DNA from: VRUE01 sp035605695
Lineage (GTDB): Bacteria > Actinomycetota > Thermoleophilia > Solirubrobacterales > 70-9
DNA length: 64,000 nt
Assembly: GCA_035605695.1 (NCBI GenBank)
Contig: DATNGZ010000050.1
Coordinates: 7,353-71,352 of the forward strand
Reading direction: 5' to 3'
A model generated the notes under the pieces. It made no database searches, was not told the origin of the DNA, and saw only the letters and a program-made list of their open reading frames with translations. Positions 48,517-58,699 of the stretch are shown piece after piece. The translations under genes were made by a program, and so were the position numbers. Within the stretch, counting starts at the first letter, position 1. Each line of letters begins with the position of its first letter.

Positions 48517-51366
48517 CTAGCTCTCGGCCGCCGGGCAGATCAGCCGGTAATCGCACCAGCTGCAGGTCGTGGGCGAGGGCCGCGGCTCGAAGTCTTGGCT
48601 CAGCACGCCCTCGCCGACTGCAAGCACGGTGCGCTCGACCCGCTCGGCGTCGTCGGCCCTGACCGGCGCCGCGACCTTGTCGGCGTCGAGCACGTAGTAG
48701 TAACTGCCGGTTCCCGCCTCCAGGCCCCAGGCCTCGCGGGCGGCGAGGCGGTAGAGCGCTAGCTGCAGATCGTTCTCGAGCTGCGCTTCGCTCCTGCGTT
48801 CGCCGGTCTTGTAATCGATCAGCTCGTAGCTGCCGTCGGGGTGGCGGTCGACCCGGTCGACGCGGCCCCGCACCTGGTGCGGACCGATCCTGATGTCGAA
48901 CTTGCGCTCGAGCCAGACCGGCTCGCCATCGCTCTCGCTCTCGCGCTCCCAGTAAAGGCGCATCGCTTCGCGGGCGCGGTCGCGGAACTGCAACTCGTCG
49001 TCGCTGCTGCCAAAGCCGGAGCGGCGCCAGCCGGACTCGAAGAGGTCCATCAGCCCTGCCAGCCCCCCCTCCATGGCTTCGTTCTCCCCCGAGTCCTTGT
49101 GGAAGCGTTCAAGCACGCTGTGGATGAGGATGCCGAAGCGCTGGTTGATCGTCGGCTCCTGCGGGATGCCGAAGACCCGGCGGAACTTGTACTTGAGCGG
49201 GCAGGTCAGGTAGAGGTCGAGGTCGGAGGCGGAGAGGCTGAGCGCGCCGTCGCCGCGGCGCGGCAGGAAGGCTTCGAGCGAGGGCTCGTGGCGGGCCGCG
49301 ATCAGCCGCCGGCGCCCGTCTCCCTCGTGCTCGGAATCGAGCAGGTAGGCGTCGAGGGGGGAGGCGTCGAGCTCGGCCTGCTGCTCGGGGGTGGCGATCT
49401 GGCGCAGCAGGCCGTTGACCGCCTCGATCGCCTCCGCCGTCGCCTCCTCGCCGGGTCGCTGCGCCAGCGCCGCCAGCTTCAGCAGCTCGAGGTGGCGGGC
49501 GATCGCCCGGTTGACGTCGACCACGGTGTCCAGGCGCGGCTCCGAGAGCTCGCGGCCCGCCTTCCAGGACGCCTCTAGCACCTCCTCGCGCAGCTTGCGA
49601 TAGGTCGCGTGCAGACCCTCCGCCGGTCCGAACAGCTCCTCCTCGTGCAGCTCCTCCGTCTCCTCGCCTGCCCCCTCGCGCTCGCCTTCGATTCGCGAAA
49701 GAACGAGGCTGGAGCGGGCCTGCGGGTCACCCGACTCGACCCCGAGTATGAAGACGTGATCGAACTCGGTGCCCCTGGCGCTGCTGGCGTCGAGGCCGCG
49801 CACGGTGCCGGGGGATCGCGGCTCCTCGCCGCCCGCCGGCTCGACGCCCGCTTCGGCGACGGCGCTGAGGTAACGGACAAAGTCTCGGGTCGAGCCGTGC
49901 GGTTCGCGCCGCGCCCAAGAGGCGGCGAGTTCGGCCAGCCGTGAGAGGCCGAGCAGGCGCTCCGCCACCTCCGGCTCGGCGGCGAAGAGCCGCTGGCGGC
50001 GCAGGCCGATGCGCTCGATCAGCCGCCGCACGAACACATCGGCGCGGCGTTCCTCCATCGCCGCCGAGGCTTCACCGTAGAGCTTGAGAAAGGACTGGAT
50101 TCGCTCCCGGCCCTCGGGCTGTATCTGCGGGCTCTCCAGGGCGGCATCGCAAGCCGAGGCCATGTCGATCTTGCGCCGGCGCGCGATCGTCGTCAGCCGC
50201 GCCAGGTCGGTGGAGCGGAGCTCGACCGGCGGCCGGGTCAGGGCTCGCGCGGCGGCGGCGGAGTCGCCAGGGTCGGCGAGCACTCGCAACCAGGCGATTG
50301 CGTCGCGGACCTCGGGACGCTGGAACAGGGCCGCCGGTCCGGCCAGGTGAAACGGGATCCCGCGCTCCTCCATTGCCGCGGCGACCGCACCGCCGTCGGT
50401 TGCCAGGTTGTCGAGCAGGACGCAGATCGCCTCGGGTGAGGTGCCGCCGACGAGCAGGTGCTCTACCTCGCGGGCGACAGCTTGGGCCTGAGCTCTCTCA
50501 TTGGCGCAGCGCCACAGCCGCACTTTGGGATCCCGAAAAACCTCCTCAAGGACGAGAACGCTCGGCTGCGGGTCCTGTCGTGGGTGAGGGGAGCCCTGCG
50601 GGCGGGTCAAAACCGTCCTCGACCCCCCCTCACCCGCGCCACCCACAGAAGAGTCGCCTTCCGCGTAGAGATGATTGGGATTCTCGGTGGCGAGCTTGGC
50701 GAGGATTGCCCGCTGAGCGGTCGTCACATCCTCGAGCTCGTCGACCATTACGTAGGCGAAACGGGTCGCGATTTCTGTTCCCACCCTCGGTTGCTCGTGC
50801 AGGAGCTTGTTGAGCGTGAGGAAGACGTCGCCTCGGTCGAGGTTGCCGGACTCGGAGAGAATTCGATCGTGGGTGGCGCAGAACTCGGCGAGCTCGGGCT
50901 CTGGGGGCTCGGATCCAGCCTTCAACTCGTCGATTTGGGCCAGCAGCCTGGCAAGTAGGCCTGCGGGATTGCCGCGGATCTCCTGATTACGAAGAGGTAG
51001 ATCGTCAAGGCGGTCCAGGAGCATTGCCAATCGCTCGGCGGGGCCGAGGACGTCGAAGAACGGATCGAGGCCGGCGGCCGTCGAGTGCTCGCGCAGGAGC
51101 CGCTCCCCGAGCTCGTCCCAAATTCCGATCCAGAGTTCCTCATAGGAGTTCGAGAGCAGCACCTCGACGCGTTTTTGCAGACGCCGCGCGGTTGGCCGGT
51201 TCGAGGCCAAAACCAGGATTCCCTCCGGGGGGACACCTTCCTCGACAAGGCGGGCAAAGCGGCGCGAAAGCGCCTCGGTCTTGCCGGTTCCAGCCGCGCC
51301 CTGGAGCAGCAGCGGACCCTCGCCGTGCTGGACGGCGCGTTGCTGGGCCTCGGCGAGAGCGAGCAT
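48517..51366 (-). CDS. UvrD/AddB-like helicase-nuclease with degenerate helicase motifs
   Basis: 949 residues from ATG 51364-51366. Walker A is LLQGAAGTGKTEALSR. The motif II position reads VMVDELEDVTTAQ (VDEFQD expected). The motif III region reads YAEGDSSVGG, lacking the usual Gln, and is followed by a palindrome-encoded stretch (residues about 244-261). Motif V-like RGTEFDHVFILGVESG is kept. The C-terminal PD-(D/E)XK nuclease looks intact: LTCPLKYKFRR, FGILIHSVLERF, VRGRVDRVDRH, ELIDYKTGE. The Cys set C...CSWCDYRLIC suggests an AddB-type 4Fe-4S clamp. A role in double-strand-break processing is inferred. Confidence 0.85.
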   Translation of the reverse strand: MLALAEAQQRAVQHGEGPLLLQGAAGTGKTEALSRRFARLVEEGVPPEGILVLASNRPTARRLQKRVEVLLSNSYEELWIGIWDELGERLLREHSTAAGLDPFFDVLGPAERLAMLLDRLDDLPLRNQEIRGNPAGLLARLLAQIDELKAGSEPPEPELAEFCATHDRILSESGNLDRGDVFLTLNKLLHEQPRVGTEIATRFAYVMVDELEDVTTAQRAILAKLATENPNHLYAEGDSSVGGAGEGGSRTVLTRPQGSPHPRQDPQPSVLVLEEVFRDPKVRLWRCANERAQAQAVAREVEHLLVGGTSPEAICVLLDNLATDGGAVAAAMEERGIPFHLAGPAALFQRPEVRDAIAWLRVLADPGDSAAAARALTRPPVELRSTDLARLTTIARRRKIDMASACDAALESPQIQPEGRERIQSFLKLYGEASAAMEERRADVFVRRLIERIGLRRQRLFAAEPEVAERLLGLSRLAELAASWARREPHGSTRDFVRYLSAVAEAGVEPAGGEEPRSPGTVRGLDASSARGTEFDHVFILGVESGDPQARSSLVLSRIEGEREGAGEETEELHEEELFGPAEGLHATYRKLREEVLEASWKAGRELSEPRLDTVVDVNRAIARHLELLKLAALAQRPGEEATAEAIEAVNGLLRQIATPEQQAELDASPLDAYLLDSEHEGDGRRRLIAARHEPSLEAFLPRRGDGALSLSASDLDLYLTCPLKYKFRRVFGIPQEPTINQRFGILIHSVLERFHKDSGENEAMEGGLAGLMDLFESGWRRSGFGSSDDELQFRDRAREAMRLYWERESESDGEPVWLERKFDIRIGPHQVRGRVDRVDRHPDGSYELIDYKTGERRSEAQLENDLQLALYRLAAREAWGLEAGTGSYYYVLDADKVAAPVRADDAERVERTVLAVGEGVLSQDFEPRPSPTTCSWCDYRLICPAAES
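50582..50635. repeat. Imperfect palindromic element in frame inside the helicase-nuclease
   Basis: GGGTGAGGGG (50582-50591) and CCCCTCACCC (50626-50635) form perfect outer arms. Inner GGGTC and GACCC also pair, and the left side is about 12 bases longer. It encodes a Gly/Arg/Pro-rich stretch (GAGEGGSRTVLTRPQGSPHP) just after the degenerate motif III. Confidence 0.5.
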
Positions 51367-51401
51367 GGCTCCAACGCTAGCGAGTGCGCGACCTCCATAG
51401 G

Positions 51402-52223
51402 ATGGCCTCGGTGGACGTTTTTTCCGCAGACTGGCTGGGAATCTGCCGCCGCGCCGTGGCAGCGCAGCGGGCAATCTTCGACGAGGTGCGCGGAGTCAGC
51501 GCCCGCACGGTCTACGAGGGCGTCGGCGAGGGCGGCGATCACACGCTGGTAATCGACCGCCGCTGCGAGGACGCGGTCTTTACCGAGCTCGAGGCCCTGG
51601 CCGCGCAGGGCGCCTCCTTTGTCGCGGTTTCCGAGGAGCGTGGCGAGGTCGCCTTTGGCGACGGCGGCCCGGTCCGGGTCGTGATCGATCCGATCGACGG
51701 TTCGCTCAACGCCCGCCGCACCCTTCCCTCCCACAGCCTCAGCATCGCGGTCGCCTCGGGCAACTCGATGGCCGCGGTCGAGTTCGGTTACGTCTTCGAT
51801 TTTGGCGCCGGTGAGGAGTTCGCGGCCCGGCGCGGCGAGGGTGCGATGCTCGGCGATGAGCGAATTGAGGTTGGGCCGGACGCCGAGAAGATCGAGCTGC
51901 TCGGGCTCGAGTCGGCGGAGCCGGAGTGGGCGCTACCGGCGCTGGAAGCGCTTGCCGGGCGCGTCTACCGCCTGCGTGTGGTCGGCTCAATCGCGATCAG
52001 CGCCACCTACGTCGCCGCCGGTCGCTTCGACGGGATGGCCAGCCTGCGATCCTGTCGCTCGGTTGACGCCGCCGCTGCGCAACTGATCGTGCGCGAGGCC
52101 GGCGGCCTGGTGAGCTTTGGCGACCTCGCTTTGGAGCAGGCCCCGCTCGGCCTCGATGCCCGCTACCCGATCGCCGCGGCCGCTGGCGAGAAGGGCCTGG
52201 CAATCGCCCGCAGCGCCCAGTAA
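51402..52223 (+). CDS. Inositol monophosphatase-family enzyme
   Basis: 273 residues from ATG 51402. A GTG at 51411 has a better-placed AGGATGG and could be the true start. Metal motifs: AVSEERGEV (Glu in place of the usual EE), VIDPIDGSLNARRT (DPIDG) and the late CRSVDAAAAQLIVREAGG (usually WD.AA). The missing Trp and the Asn-Ala after SL suggest a divergent substrate. The stop is followed by the SOS-box region. Confidence 0.85.
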   Translation: MASVDVFSADWLGICRRAVAAQRAIFDEVRGVSARTVYEGVGEGGDHTLVIDRRCEDAVFTELEALAAQGASFVAVSEERGEVAFGDGGPVRVVIDPIDGSLNARRTLPSHSLSIAVASGNSMAAVEFGYVFDFGAGEEFAARRGEGAMLGDERIEVGPDAEKIELLGLESAEPEWALPALEALAGRVYRLRVVGSIAISATYVAAGRFDGMASLRSCRSVDAAAAQLIVREAGGLVSFGDLALEQAPLGLDARYPIAAAAGEKGLAIARSAQ

Positions 52224-52245
52224 CCAAGCGCGGCCAAGGGTTTAA

Positions 52246-52275
52246 GAACGTGTGTTCGCAAAAGAACGTATGTTC
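52246..52275. promoter_or_regulatory. Two tandem LexA (SOS) boxes
   Basis: GAACGTGTGTTC (52246-52257) and GAACGTATGTTC (52264-52275) are both exact GAAC-N4-GTTC palindromes, the LexA operator of actinobacteria and other Gram-positives. Their centres are 18 bp apart. They lie 58 and 76 bases before the start of the small basic protein at 52333. A possible -10 (TACACT) follows the second box. Confidence 0.85.
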
Positions 52276-52332
52276 GTTACACTCGCGAACTTCCTCTGGC
52301 AGGAAACCCGCATACCGAAGGGATTCAACTTA

Positions 52333-52764
52333 ATGGCAACGCAGACCAAAGCATCAAAAAGCAACGGCACGGCGCCGAAAGCGAAAGCTCAGCGCTCGAC
52401 CAAAGCTTCGACTTCCGAGAAGAACCAGGCGCGCACCGTGGTCGAGACCGCAGTCGACATCCCCGTCGGCGCCGTGCTCACGGTCACAGATCGGGTCACC
52501 GATCTGGTCGAGCCGTTCACAGGCCGCTCCGCTGCCGAAAAACAGCTCAAGTCCTACCGCGCCGAGCTGCGCCGCCGGGTCAAGCGCACCGAGCGCCGCG
52601 GTACGACCGCCCGCCGCAAGGCGACCAGCGAGGCCCGCAAGACCCGCAACCGGGTCGAGCGCGAAGCCCGCAAGCATCAGCGTACGGTCGAGACGACCGT
52701 GAAACGCAACCGCAACGAGCTCGAGCAGCGCGTACGCAAAGCAATGGACCTTCTCCCGGTCTAA
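52333..52764 (+). CDS. Small basic, probably SOS-induced, coiled-coil protein
   Basis: 143 residues from ATG 52333, with AAGGGA nine bases upstream. The N-terminus is Lys/Ala/Ser-rich (MATQTKASKSNGTAPKAKAQ), resembling histone-H1-like tails. The middle (VETAVDIPVGAVLTVTDRVT) is hydrophobic. The second half is a long Arg/Glu-rich helix (RRRVKRTERRGTTARRKA, RVEREARKHQRTVE, RNRNELEQRVRKAMDLLPV). DNA binding or compaction during damage is a reasonable inference from charge and LexA control. No family is firmly recognised. Confidence 0.8.
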   Translation: MATQTKASKSNGTAPKAKAQRSTKASTSEKNQARTVVETAVDIPVGAVLTVTDRVTDLVEPFTGRSAAEKQLKSYRAELRRRVKRTERRGTTARRKATSEARKTRNRVEREARKHQRTVETTVKRNRNELEQRVRKAMDLLPV

Positions 52765-52767
52765 GGC

Positions 52768-54738
52768 CTAGTGGCCCAGTACCTGTACCGGTAGTGAGCC
52801 GGCTGGCTCGAAGGGCCAGCCGGCTTGCGCCGGGGCATACGCCCTGAACTGAAAGCGCACGCCGCGACTGTCGTCGTCGGCGAAGCGGTAGGCGTAGTGG
52901 AAGTGACCGTGCGGGTCGGTGTGGACCGTGCGGAAGTCGCTCCAGGGCAGGCCGGGCAAGCGGAACTGCAACTGCACCGTCTTGCCCTCGGTCGGGATCG
53001 TGGCGCCGTTGGCGGCAACCCCGCCGCGGAAGACGACCGGCGCTCCACCGACCCTCGCGACCGTCGAGGAGACCCGCATCTTCACCCCGCTGCGCACGGT
53101 CAGCCGCAACGGCCGGCTGCTGGCGCCGCGCATGGTCGCGGTCGGCGCCACTGCGGCGACCAGGTCGCGGCTGGGTCCCGGGGCAAGGTGGATACTGAAG
53201 GCGCCCCCGGCCCCCGTCCTGACCGTCGATACGCGTTCCCGCGGAACGGCTCCGGGGTCGAAGCGCTCGATCACCCGCACCGGCATCCCAGCCAGCGGCG
53301 CGTGGCGCCCGGCGATCAGGCGCCCGGCGAACGTGGCGCCGCGGCCGTAGCGAACGGTGCGCGAGCGAAAGCCGCTGAGCAGCTTGGTCGCGACCTTCAG
53401 CGGGCTCGAGAGGCGCATCGGCGAGCCATCCCCCTTGCTCAGACTGGAAGCCAAGTTCCCGGCAGCGTCGTAGGCGGTGGCGCGGAATTCGTATTGGCCA
53501 GGCGGATAGACCTCGGAGTCCCAGCGGGCGCGCAAGAGGGAGCCAGAACGCTCGACTGGAAGCTCGACGAAGCGCTCACCTGAGCCGGCTGGACGGACGC
53601 CGATCGAACCCTGCGCTGGGTCCAGTCCCGAGAGCCGGTCTGAGGCCCGCGCCTCGATCAGCTCCGGATCAAGCGGGTTCGGAGCACCCGCGAAAGCGAC
53701 CCGCGGTGGCTCGCGATCGATCCTCACCGCGGCAATCGCGGGCGCGTGATTCGCGTGGCCGTTGGCGATGCCCCCGTCGGCGACATTGCCGGCCGCGTCG
53801 CACGCGTAGTAGGCGATCGAGTGGAGGCCGGACGCGATCACGGTCGCCGAGACCTCGTCTCCCTCTGCCCGTATCGGCGCCCCACCGTCGATGCGGATTG
53901 CCGTGAAGGGCTCGCCGCCGCCCGCGATCGCGACCATTCCCGAGGCCGCGTCGGCGGCGGTCGCGGTCAGGGTCAGCGGCCGGTTCGACCAGCCGTCGGG
54001 GTTGCCGGAAAGCAGCACCACAGGGTCGGTCTTGTCGACGTGCAGGGGGGTGTGGGTCGCGGTGGCCGAGCGCGTGCCCGAGCCGGAGACCGCGACCGCG
54101 TGCAGGTAACTCGTTCCTTCCGGCAGCTCGGTGACCGTCAGCGAGTCGCCGGCTATGCCAGCTTGAAGCTCGACCTCGGCAGCCCCGCAGGTGCCGAGCA
54201 GGCAGGCACCGCCGCCGAGCACCGCGTCGATCGTGGCCGCGTAGCCACCGATGCCGGAGAGCGGCGACGGGCCTGGAGGGTGGCCAAGGTGGAGCGTGTA
54301 GGGGAACGCCGTGCGGCCGATCCAGGCGGGGACCAGGGCGGGGTCGATCTGAGCGGGCTTGCCGTCGTCGAAGCGCAGCTTTGCCGTGATCGGTGTGCCC
54401 TCGGTTCCTTTGTCGTCCTCCAGCCAAACCTCGGCGGTGTAGGCAGCGGGAGTAGGGGGGACGCTCAGGTGCTGGATCGCCGTCGCCGCCCAGTCGATCG
54501 TCGTCTCGTTTACCGCGACCTGCCCAGACGGGTCGAGCACGCGGTAGTGAACCGCGGCGACCGATCCGGGTGGGTTGCTCCAGCGCAGGGCAAACGAGCG
54601 CTGCGGGTGCCAACTCTCCTCGCCGCCGTCGACGCTGAGGTCGATTGGCTGCAGTGCCGCACGCGCCGCGGGCGCGCCGGCCAGTGCGAGGACGGCAAGG
54701 CTCGCGATCGCCGCACCGGCCTTGAGCCACGCTTTCAC
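52768..54738 (-). CDS. Large secreted protein with Ig-like / beta-sandwich repeats
   Basis: 656 residues. A signal peptide (GAAIASLAVLALAGAPAARAAL) precedes repeated beta-sandwich segments with the motif YRVLDPSG..., YACDAAGNVADGG and YDAAGNLASS, typical of bacterial Ig-like domains. The C-terminal part resembles carboxypeptidase-regulatory-like domains (GRLIAGRHAPLAGMPVRVIERF, then GGAFSIHLAPG). It overlaps the upstream sigma/anti-sigma fusion gene by 4 bases (ATGA), so it is probably a product linked to that regulator. A perfect 11-bp hairpin (52797-52825) lies near its 3' end. Confidence 0.8.
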   Translation of the reverse strand: MKAWLKAGAAIASLAVLALAGAPAARAALQPIDLSVDGGEESWHPQRSFALRWSNPPGSVAAVHYRVLDPSGQVAVNETTIDWAATAIQHLSVPPTPAAYTAEVWLEDDKGTEGTPITAKLRFDDGKPAQIDPALVPAWIGRTAFPYTLHLGHPPGPSPLSGIGGYAATIDAVLGGGACLLGTCGAAEVELQAGIAGDSLTVTELPEGTSYLHAVAVSGSGTRSATATHTPLHVDKTDPVVLLSGNPDGWSNRPLTLTATAADAASGMVAIAGGGEPFTAIRIDGGAPIRAEGDEVSATVIASGLHSIAYYACDAAGNVADGGIANGHANHAPAIAAVRIDREPPRVAFAGAPNPLDPELIEARASDRLSGLDPAQGSIGVRPAGSGERFVELPVERSGSLLRARWDSEVYPPGQYEFRATAYDAAGNLASSLSKGDGSPMRLSSPLKVATKLLSGFRSRTVRYGRGATFAGRLIAGRHAPLAGMPVRVIERFDPGAVPRERVSTVRTGAGGAFSIHLAPGPSRDLVAAVAPTATMRGASSRPLRLTVRSGVKMRVSSTVARVGGAPVVFRGGVAANGATIPTEGKTVQLQFRLPGLPWSDFRTVHTDPHGHFHYAYRFADDDSRGVRFQFRAYAPAQAGWPFEPAGSLPVQVLGH

Positions 54739-56036
54739 GGGCCGAACTCCCCGGCAGGCGACCCGCTGGAGCTTTCAGCGCTGTTCGTGGCCGATTCTTC
54801 GGGCGCCGCAGCCGGTGCTTCGTATTCGACCGCTCCCGCCGGGGCAGCGCCGACTTCCGGGCTGGCGCTTTCCGCTTCTACCTGCGGCGCTGGCACCGGC
54901 TTCGGCTCGGGCTGAGGGGTCGGCGCGGGAGCGGGTTCGTATTGGACGGCGTCGTCGGTTTCAGCCGCGGCCGGCCGAACCAAGGACCGCTCGAGCGTGG
55001 GCTTGCGCGTGTGCTGCGGGTTCAGGTCGGGCGCCGGCAACACCCCGGTCGCCACGCAGGCTGCGGCGCCGCCTGCCGCCCCGGCGCACAGCGCCAGCAG
55101 TTTGGCGAGAGCGACCATGCCGGCACCCCGGGAACCGCCGCTGACGGCGATCTGGGCGGCGGCCGAGTCGGCGCCGCTGCCGCCAATCCCGGGCAGTCGT
55201 GACCCCAGGCCGGCAAGGAACTCGTGCGCGCGCCCCAACAACGGGCGGGCGGGAGGCAATGCCGGCGCCAGCGCGATCGCGATCCGCGGCGCCGCCCGGT
55301 AGGCGCGCATGGTCGAGCGACAGCGACCGCAGGCGCGCAGGTGCTCGCGAACCGTCTCAGCCTCACCTGCACTCACCTCGCCGTCGCAGAAGGCCGAGAG
55401 CAGTGGGCGCAGTTGGCGGCAGCGGCTGCCATCCTCGCTGCTGGAGACGAGGCTGCGGAAGCGATCGCGGCCCTCGGCCAAAACGCGGTTGATCTTGGTT
55501 TGACTAAACCCGGTCAGCTCGCCGATCTCGGCGTAGGAGTAGCCCTCGGCGAGCAGGCTTAGGGCCCGCAGCTCAGCCGGCTTCAGCGCCTGCAGCGCCT
55601 CGCGGCTGCGGGCGATCGCCTCGCGCCGCTCGACCTGCTCCTCGGGGCTGTCGCCGGCCGCCGGGATCAGCGCGACCAGGTCCGGACTCGCTCCCCTGGG
55701 CGCCTTGTGTGCGCCGTAGCCCAGCAGCCGCTCGCGGCTTTGGCGCAGGGCCAGCGCCTCGTGCTTGGTCACCGTCTGAGTCCAGCGGATCAGCTCCTGC
55801 GCGTCAGTGGTCGGCGCTTTGGTCAGGACGATCTCCAGCGCCCGTTGATAGGCGTCCTCCGCGTCCTCGCCATCGAGCGAGTAGCGGCGCGCCGTGCGCT
55901 TCAGTGCGCCCTCGTGCTCGGCGATCATTTCGATTGCTGCCCGTTTGCGCGCGGCATCGCTCTGCGCTCGCGCAGGATCGGTTGGTGCGAGTCGTCGTGC
56001 CCGCGGTATTGCTGCCCCCTGCCGTCCCTGGCTCAT
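54735..56036 (-). CDS. ECF-type sigma factor fused to a zinc-finger anti-sigma domain and membrane anchor
   Basis: 433 residues. Residues about 35-190 are sigma region 2 (ALKRTARRYSLDGEDAEDAYQRALEIVL) and region 4 (LKPAELRALSLLAEGYSYAEIGELTGFSQTKINRVLAEGR). Residues about 205-245 form a zinc anti-sigma motif (LSAFCDGEVSAGEAETVREHLRACGRC, HxxxCxxC). A single membrane segment follows (LAKLLALCAGAAGGAAACV, near 310-335), then a Pro/Glu-rich outer tail. Sigma and anti-sigma are thus one polypeptide held at the membrane. Its stop overlaps the start of the secreted Ig-like protein. Confidence 0.85.
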   Translation of the reverse strand: MSQGRQGAAIPRARRLAPTDPARAQSDAARKRAAIEMIAEHEGALKRTARRYSLDGEDAEDAYQRALEIVLTKAPTTDAQELIRWTQTVTKHEALALRQSRERLLGYGAHKAPRGASPDLVALIPAAGDSPEEQVERREAIARSREALQALKPAELRALSLLAEGYSYAEIGELTGFSQTKINRVLAEGRDRFRSLVSSSEDGSRCRQLRPLLSAFCDGEVSAGEAETVREHLRACGRCRSTMRAYRAAPRIAIALAPALPPARPLLGRAHEFLAGLGSRLPGIGGSGADSAAAQIAVSGGSRGAGMVALAKLLALCAGAAGGAAACVATGVLPAPDLNPQHTRKPTLERSLVRPAAAETDDAVQYEPAPAPTPQPEPKPVPAPQVEAESASPEVGAAPAGAVEYEAPAAAPEESATNSAESSSGSPAGEFGP

Positions 56037-56149
56037 TCCCTCGAAAGTCCCCTACCAGTCAGATCTATGGCTCCAAGATGCCTGGTCAATGCGGAGGCGG
56101 TCGGAGGTTCTCCCCCCTTTTGGACGGGTTATTGGTCACGGAACTCGCA

Positions 56150-56161
56150 AATTGCGCAATT
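56150..56161. promoter_or_regulatory. Perfect 12-bp palindrome upstream of the UDP-glucuronate decarboxylase gene
   Basis: AATTGCGCAATT lies 48 bases before the start codon in the 172-base divergent gap between the sigma fusion and the epimerase. It could be an operator, but no regulator can be assigned. Confidence 0.35.
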
Positions 56162-56208
56162 CTTGGTCGCGAGACTGTTCCGCCGGCCGGTCGATAGCAT
56201 CAGCGGCG

Positions 56209-57152
<944 letters not shown>

Positions 57153-57156
<4 letters not shown>

Positions 57157-58535
57157 GCGGGAACCGGGACGCTCTGCGGCGCAGTGACGTCGCTGGTCCT
57201 GTAGAAGGCGATCGAAGTCGGCACGTTGGTCAGCTCCTCGCGCATCGCGTCGAGGGTTCGCTTTGCCGCCGTTTCCGTCGGCCAGCCGTAGCGGGCCAGG
57301 AACTCTTCCGAGCCTGTCTCGTCGGGAGCGCCGACCGTCGACTCGGTGAGGGCGCCGGCCAAAGCCACCATGCCGCGGCAGAAGTCCTCCTCGTTCCAGC
57401 TGATCCTGCCCTTCCCGTCGATCTCGACGAAGCCGTTCTCGGCGAGGAAGCTGAGTTCGACGTAGGCGGCGCCGGGGTCGCCGAAGTACTGGGGCCCGCG
57501 GCGTAGGTAGTGCAGCAGCTCGGCCATGTGGGTCGCGCACATCTCGAGCCGAGTGAAGCCGCCGATCTTCGACCAAGGCTCCGAGATGCACATCAGGAAG
57601 CCGTAGACGTCGGCGATCGCCTCCTGCAGGGCCATGAAGGGCTCGATTCCGAGCGTCTCCATCCAGCTGTCGTAGGTAGTGGAGGGGACGATCACGTTGT
57701 GGCCGTGGTCGTGCCCGCGGATCCACGGCATCAGCGTCGTCTCGACCGGGACGTCGGCCGCCTTCATCGGACCGTCGAGCAGCGTTTCCGCCAGCGGGAT
57801 CGTGATCTCCGAGTAGCGGGCGAGGTGAACGTTGCGCATATAGAGCGTGCGCTGTTCTTCCAGCGGCAGGCCATCAACGCCTTCGTCCTCGGGCATGAAA
57901 TAGGCGAAGTGCTTGGGGTGACCCGCCGCCTCGCCGGCCGAGAGCAGCAGGTTGGTCACGTTCATCGGCAGTTTGAAGGGAACGCCCATCCCCTCGGCGC
58001 CGATCTCCGCTTCGACCGCCCGCAGCGCATCGTCGAGCGAGTCGTCGAGCTGGTCGAGCAGTTGCTGCTGTTCCTCGTCGCGGGCCGCGGCCAGGAACGA
58101 GTGCAGGCCGATCCGCGTCTTCATCCGCCAGGTGCAGAGCGGTCCGCAGACGATCTCCAGGGCGGGTGGCGAGCCGCCGCGGGCGACCTCCAGGGTCATC
58201 TCGCGGTGCCCGATGCCGCCGGCGAGGCCCTTGGCCCGCAGGCGGACAACCTCGGCGCTCTCCTCGTCGATGAGCTCGGCAAGTTCACGCAGCCCTTCCG
58301 CCATCTCGCCGCGCAGGGCGGAGGCGGCGCTCTCGGAGAGGTCCTCGCCCTCGGCGCTCTGCAGGCTGCGCATCGCATCGCTCTGGGCGGCGAGCTTGAG
58401 CAGCAGCGGCATCACCTGGGCGGCATTGGCCGGCGGCTCGCCCTCGAGCCGCACGTGGCCGACCCCGTGCTGGTCCTCGAGCGGCCAGAACGGCGATAGC
58501 AACTGCGGGGGCTTGCGACTGGCCAGCTCCGACAT
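57153..58535 (-). CDS. Unclassified protein with gluzincin-like metalloprotease motifs
   Basis: 460 residues from ATG 58533-58535, preceded by a purine-rich ribosome-binding site (GGGAGTAGGGAG). No signal peptide. The central segment reads WIRGHDHGHNVIVPSTTYDS ... PFMALQEAIADVYGFLM. HDHGH followed about 28 residues later by QEAIADVYG mimics HExxH plus the NEAxSD helix of thermolysin-like peptidases, but Asp replaces the catalytic Glu. The surrounding helices (SFLAAARDEEQQQLLDQLDD, LRRGPQYFGDPGAAYVEL) are unfamiliar to me. It may be one of the actinobacterial DUF families. Function unassigned. Confidence 0.6.
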
Positions 58536-58657
58536 CTCCCTACTCCCTTTCCCCTCCAGCATGGCTCGGCGCCATGCGCGCTTGAGTCCACAGATCCGGG
58601 ACGCCTGAGCGTCAATCCGGTACGGCTGAAGGTACACAAGGGAATACGCAAATGCAA

Positions 58658-58671
58658 CTCAAATATTTGAG
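58658..58671. promoter_or_regulatory. Perfect 14-bp AT-rich palindrome upstream of the 57153 gene
   Basis: CTCAAATATTTGAG lies about 125 bases before the start codon, in an AT-rich island (215-base gap 58536-58751). The TCAA-N4-TTGA layout resembles ArsR-type operators, among others. Its target could be the minus-strand gene at 57153. Confidence 0.45.
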
Positions 58672-58699
58672 CAACTTAGACCCCGACTCTGCCGGGCCA

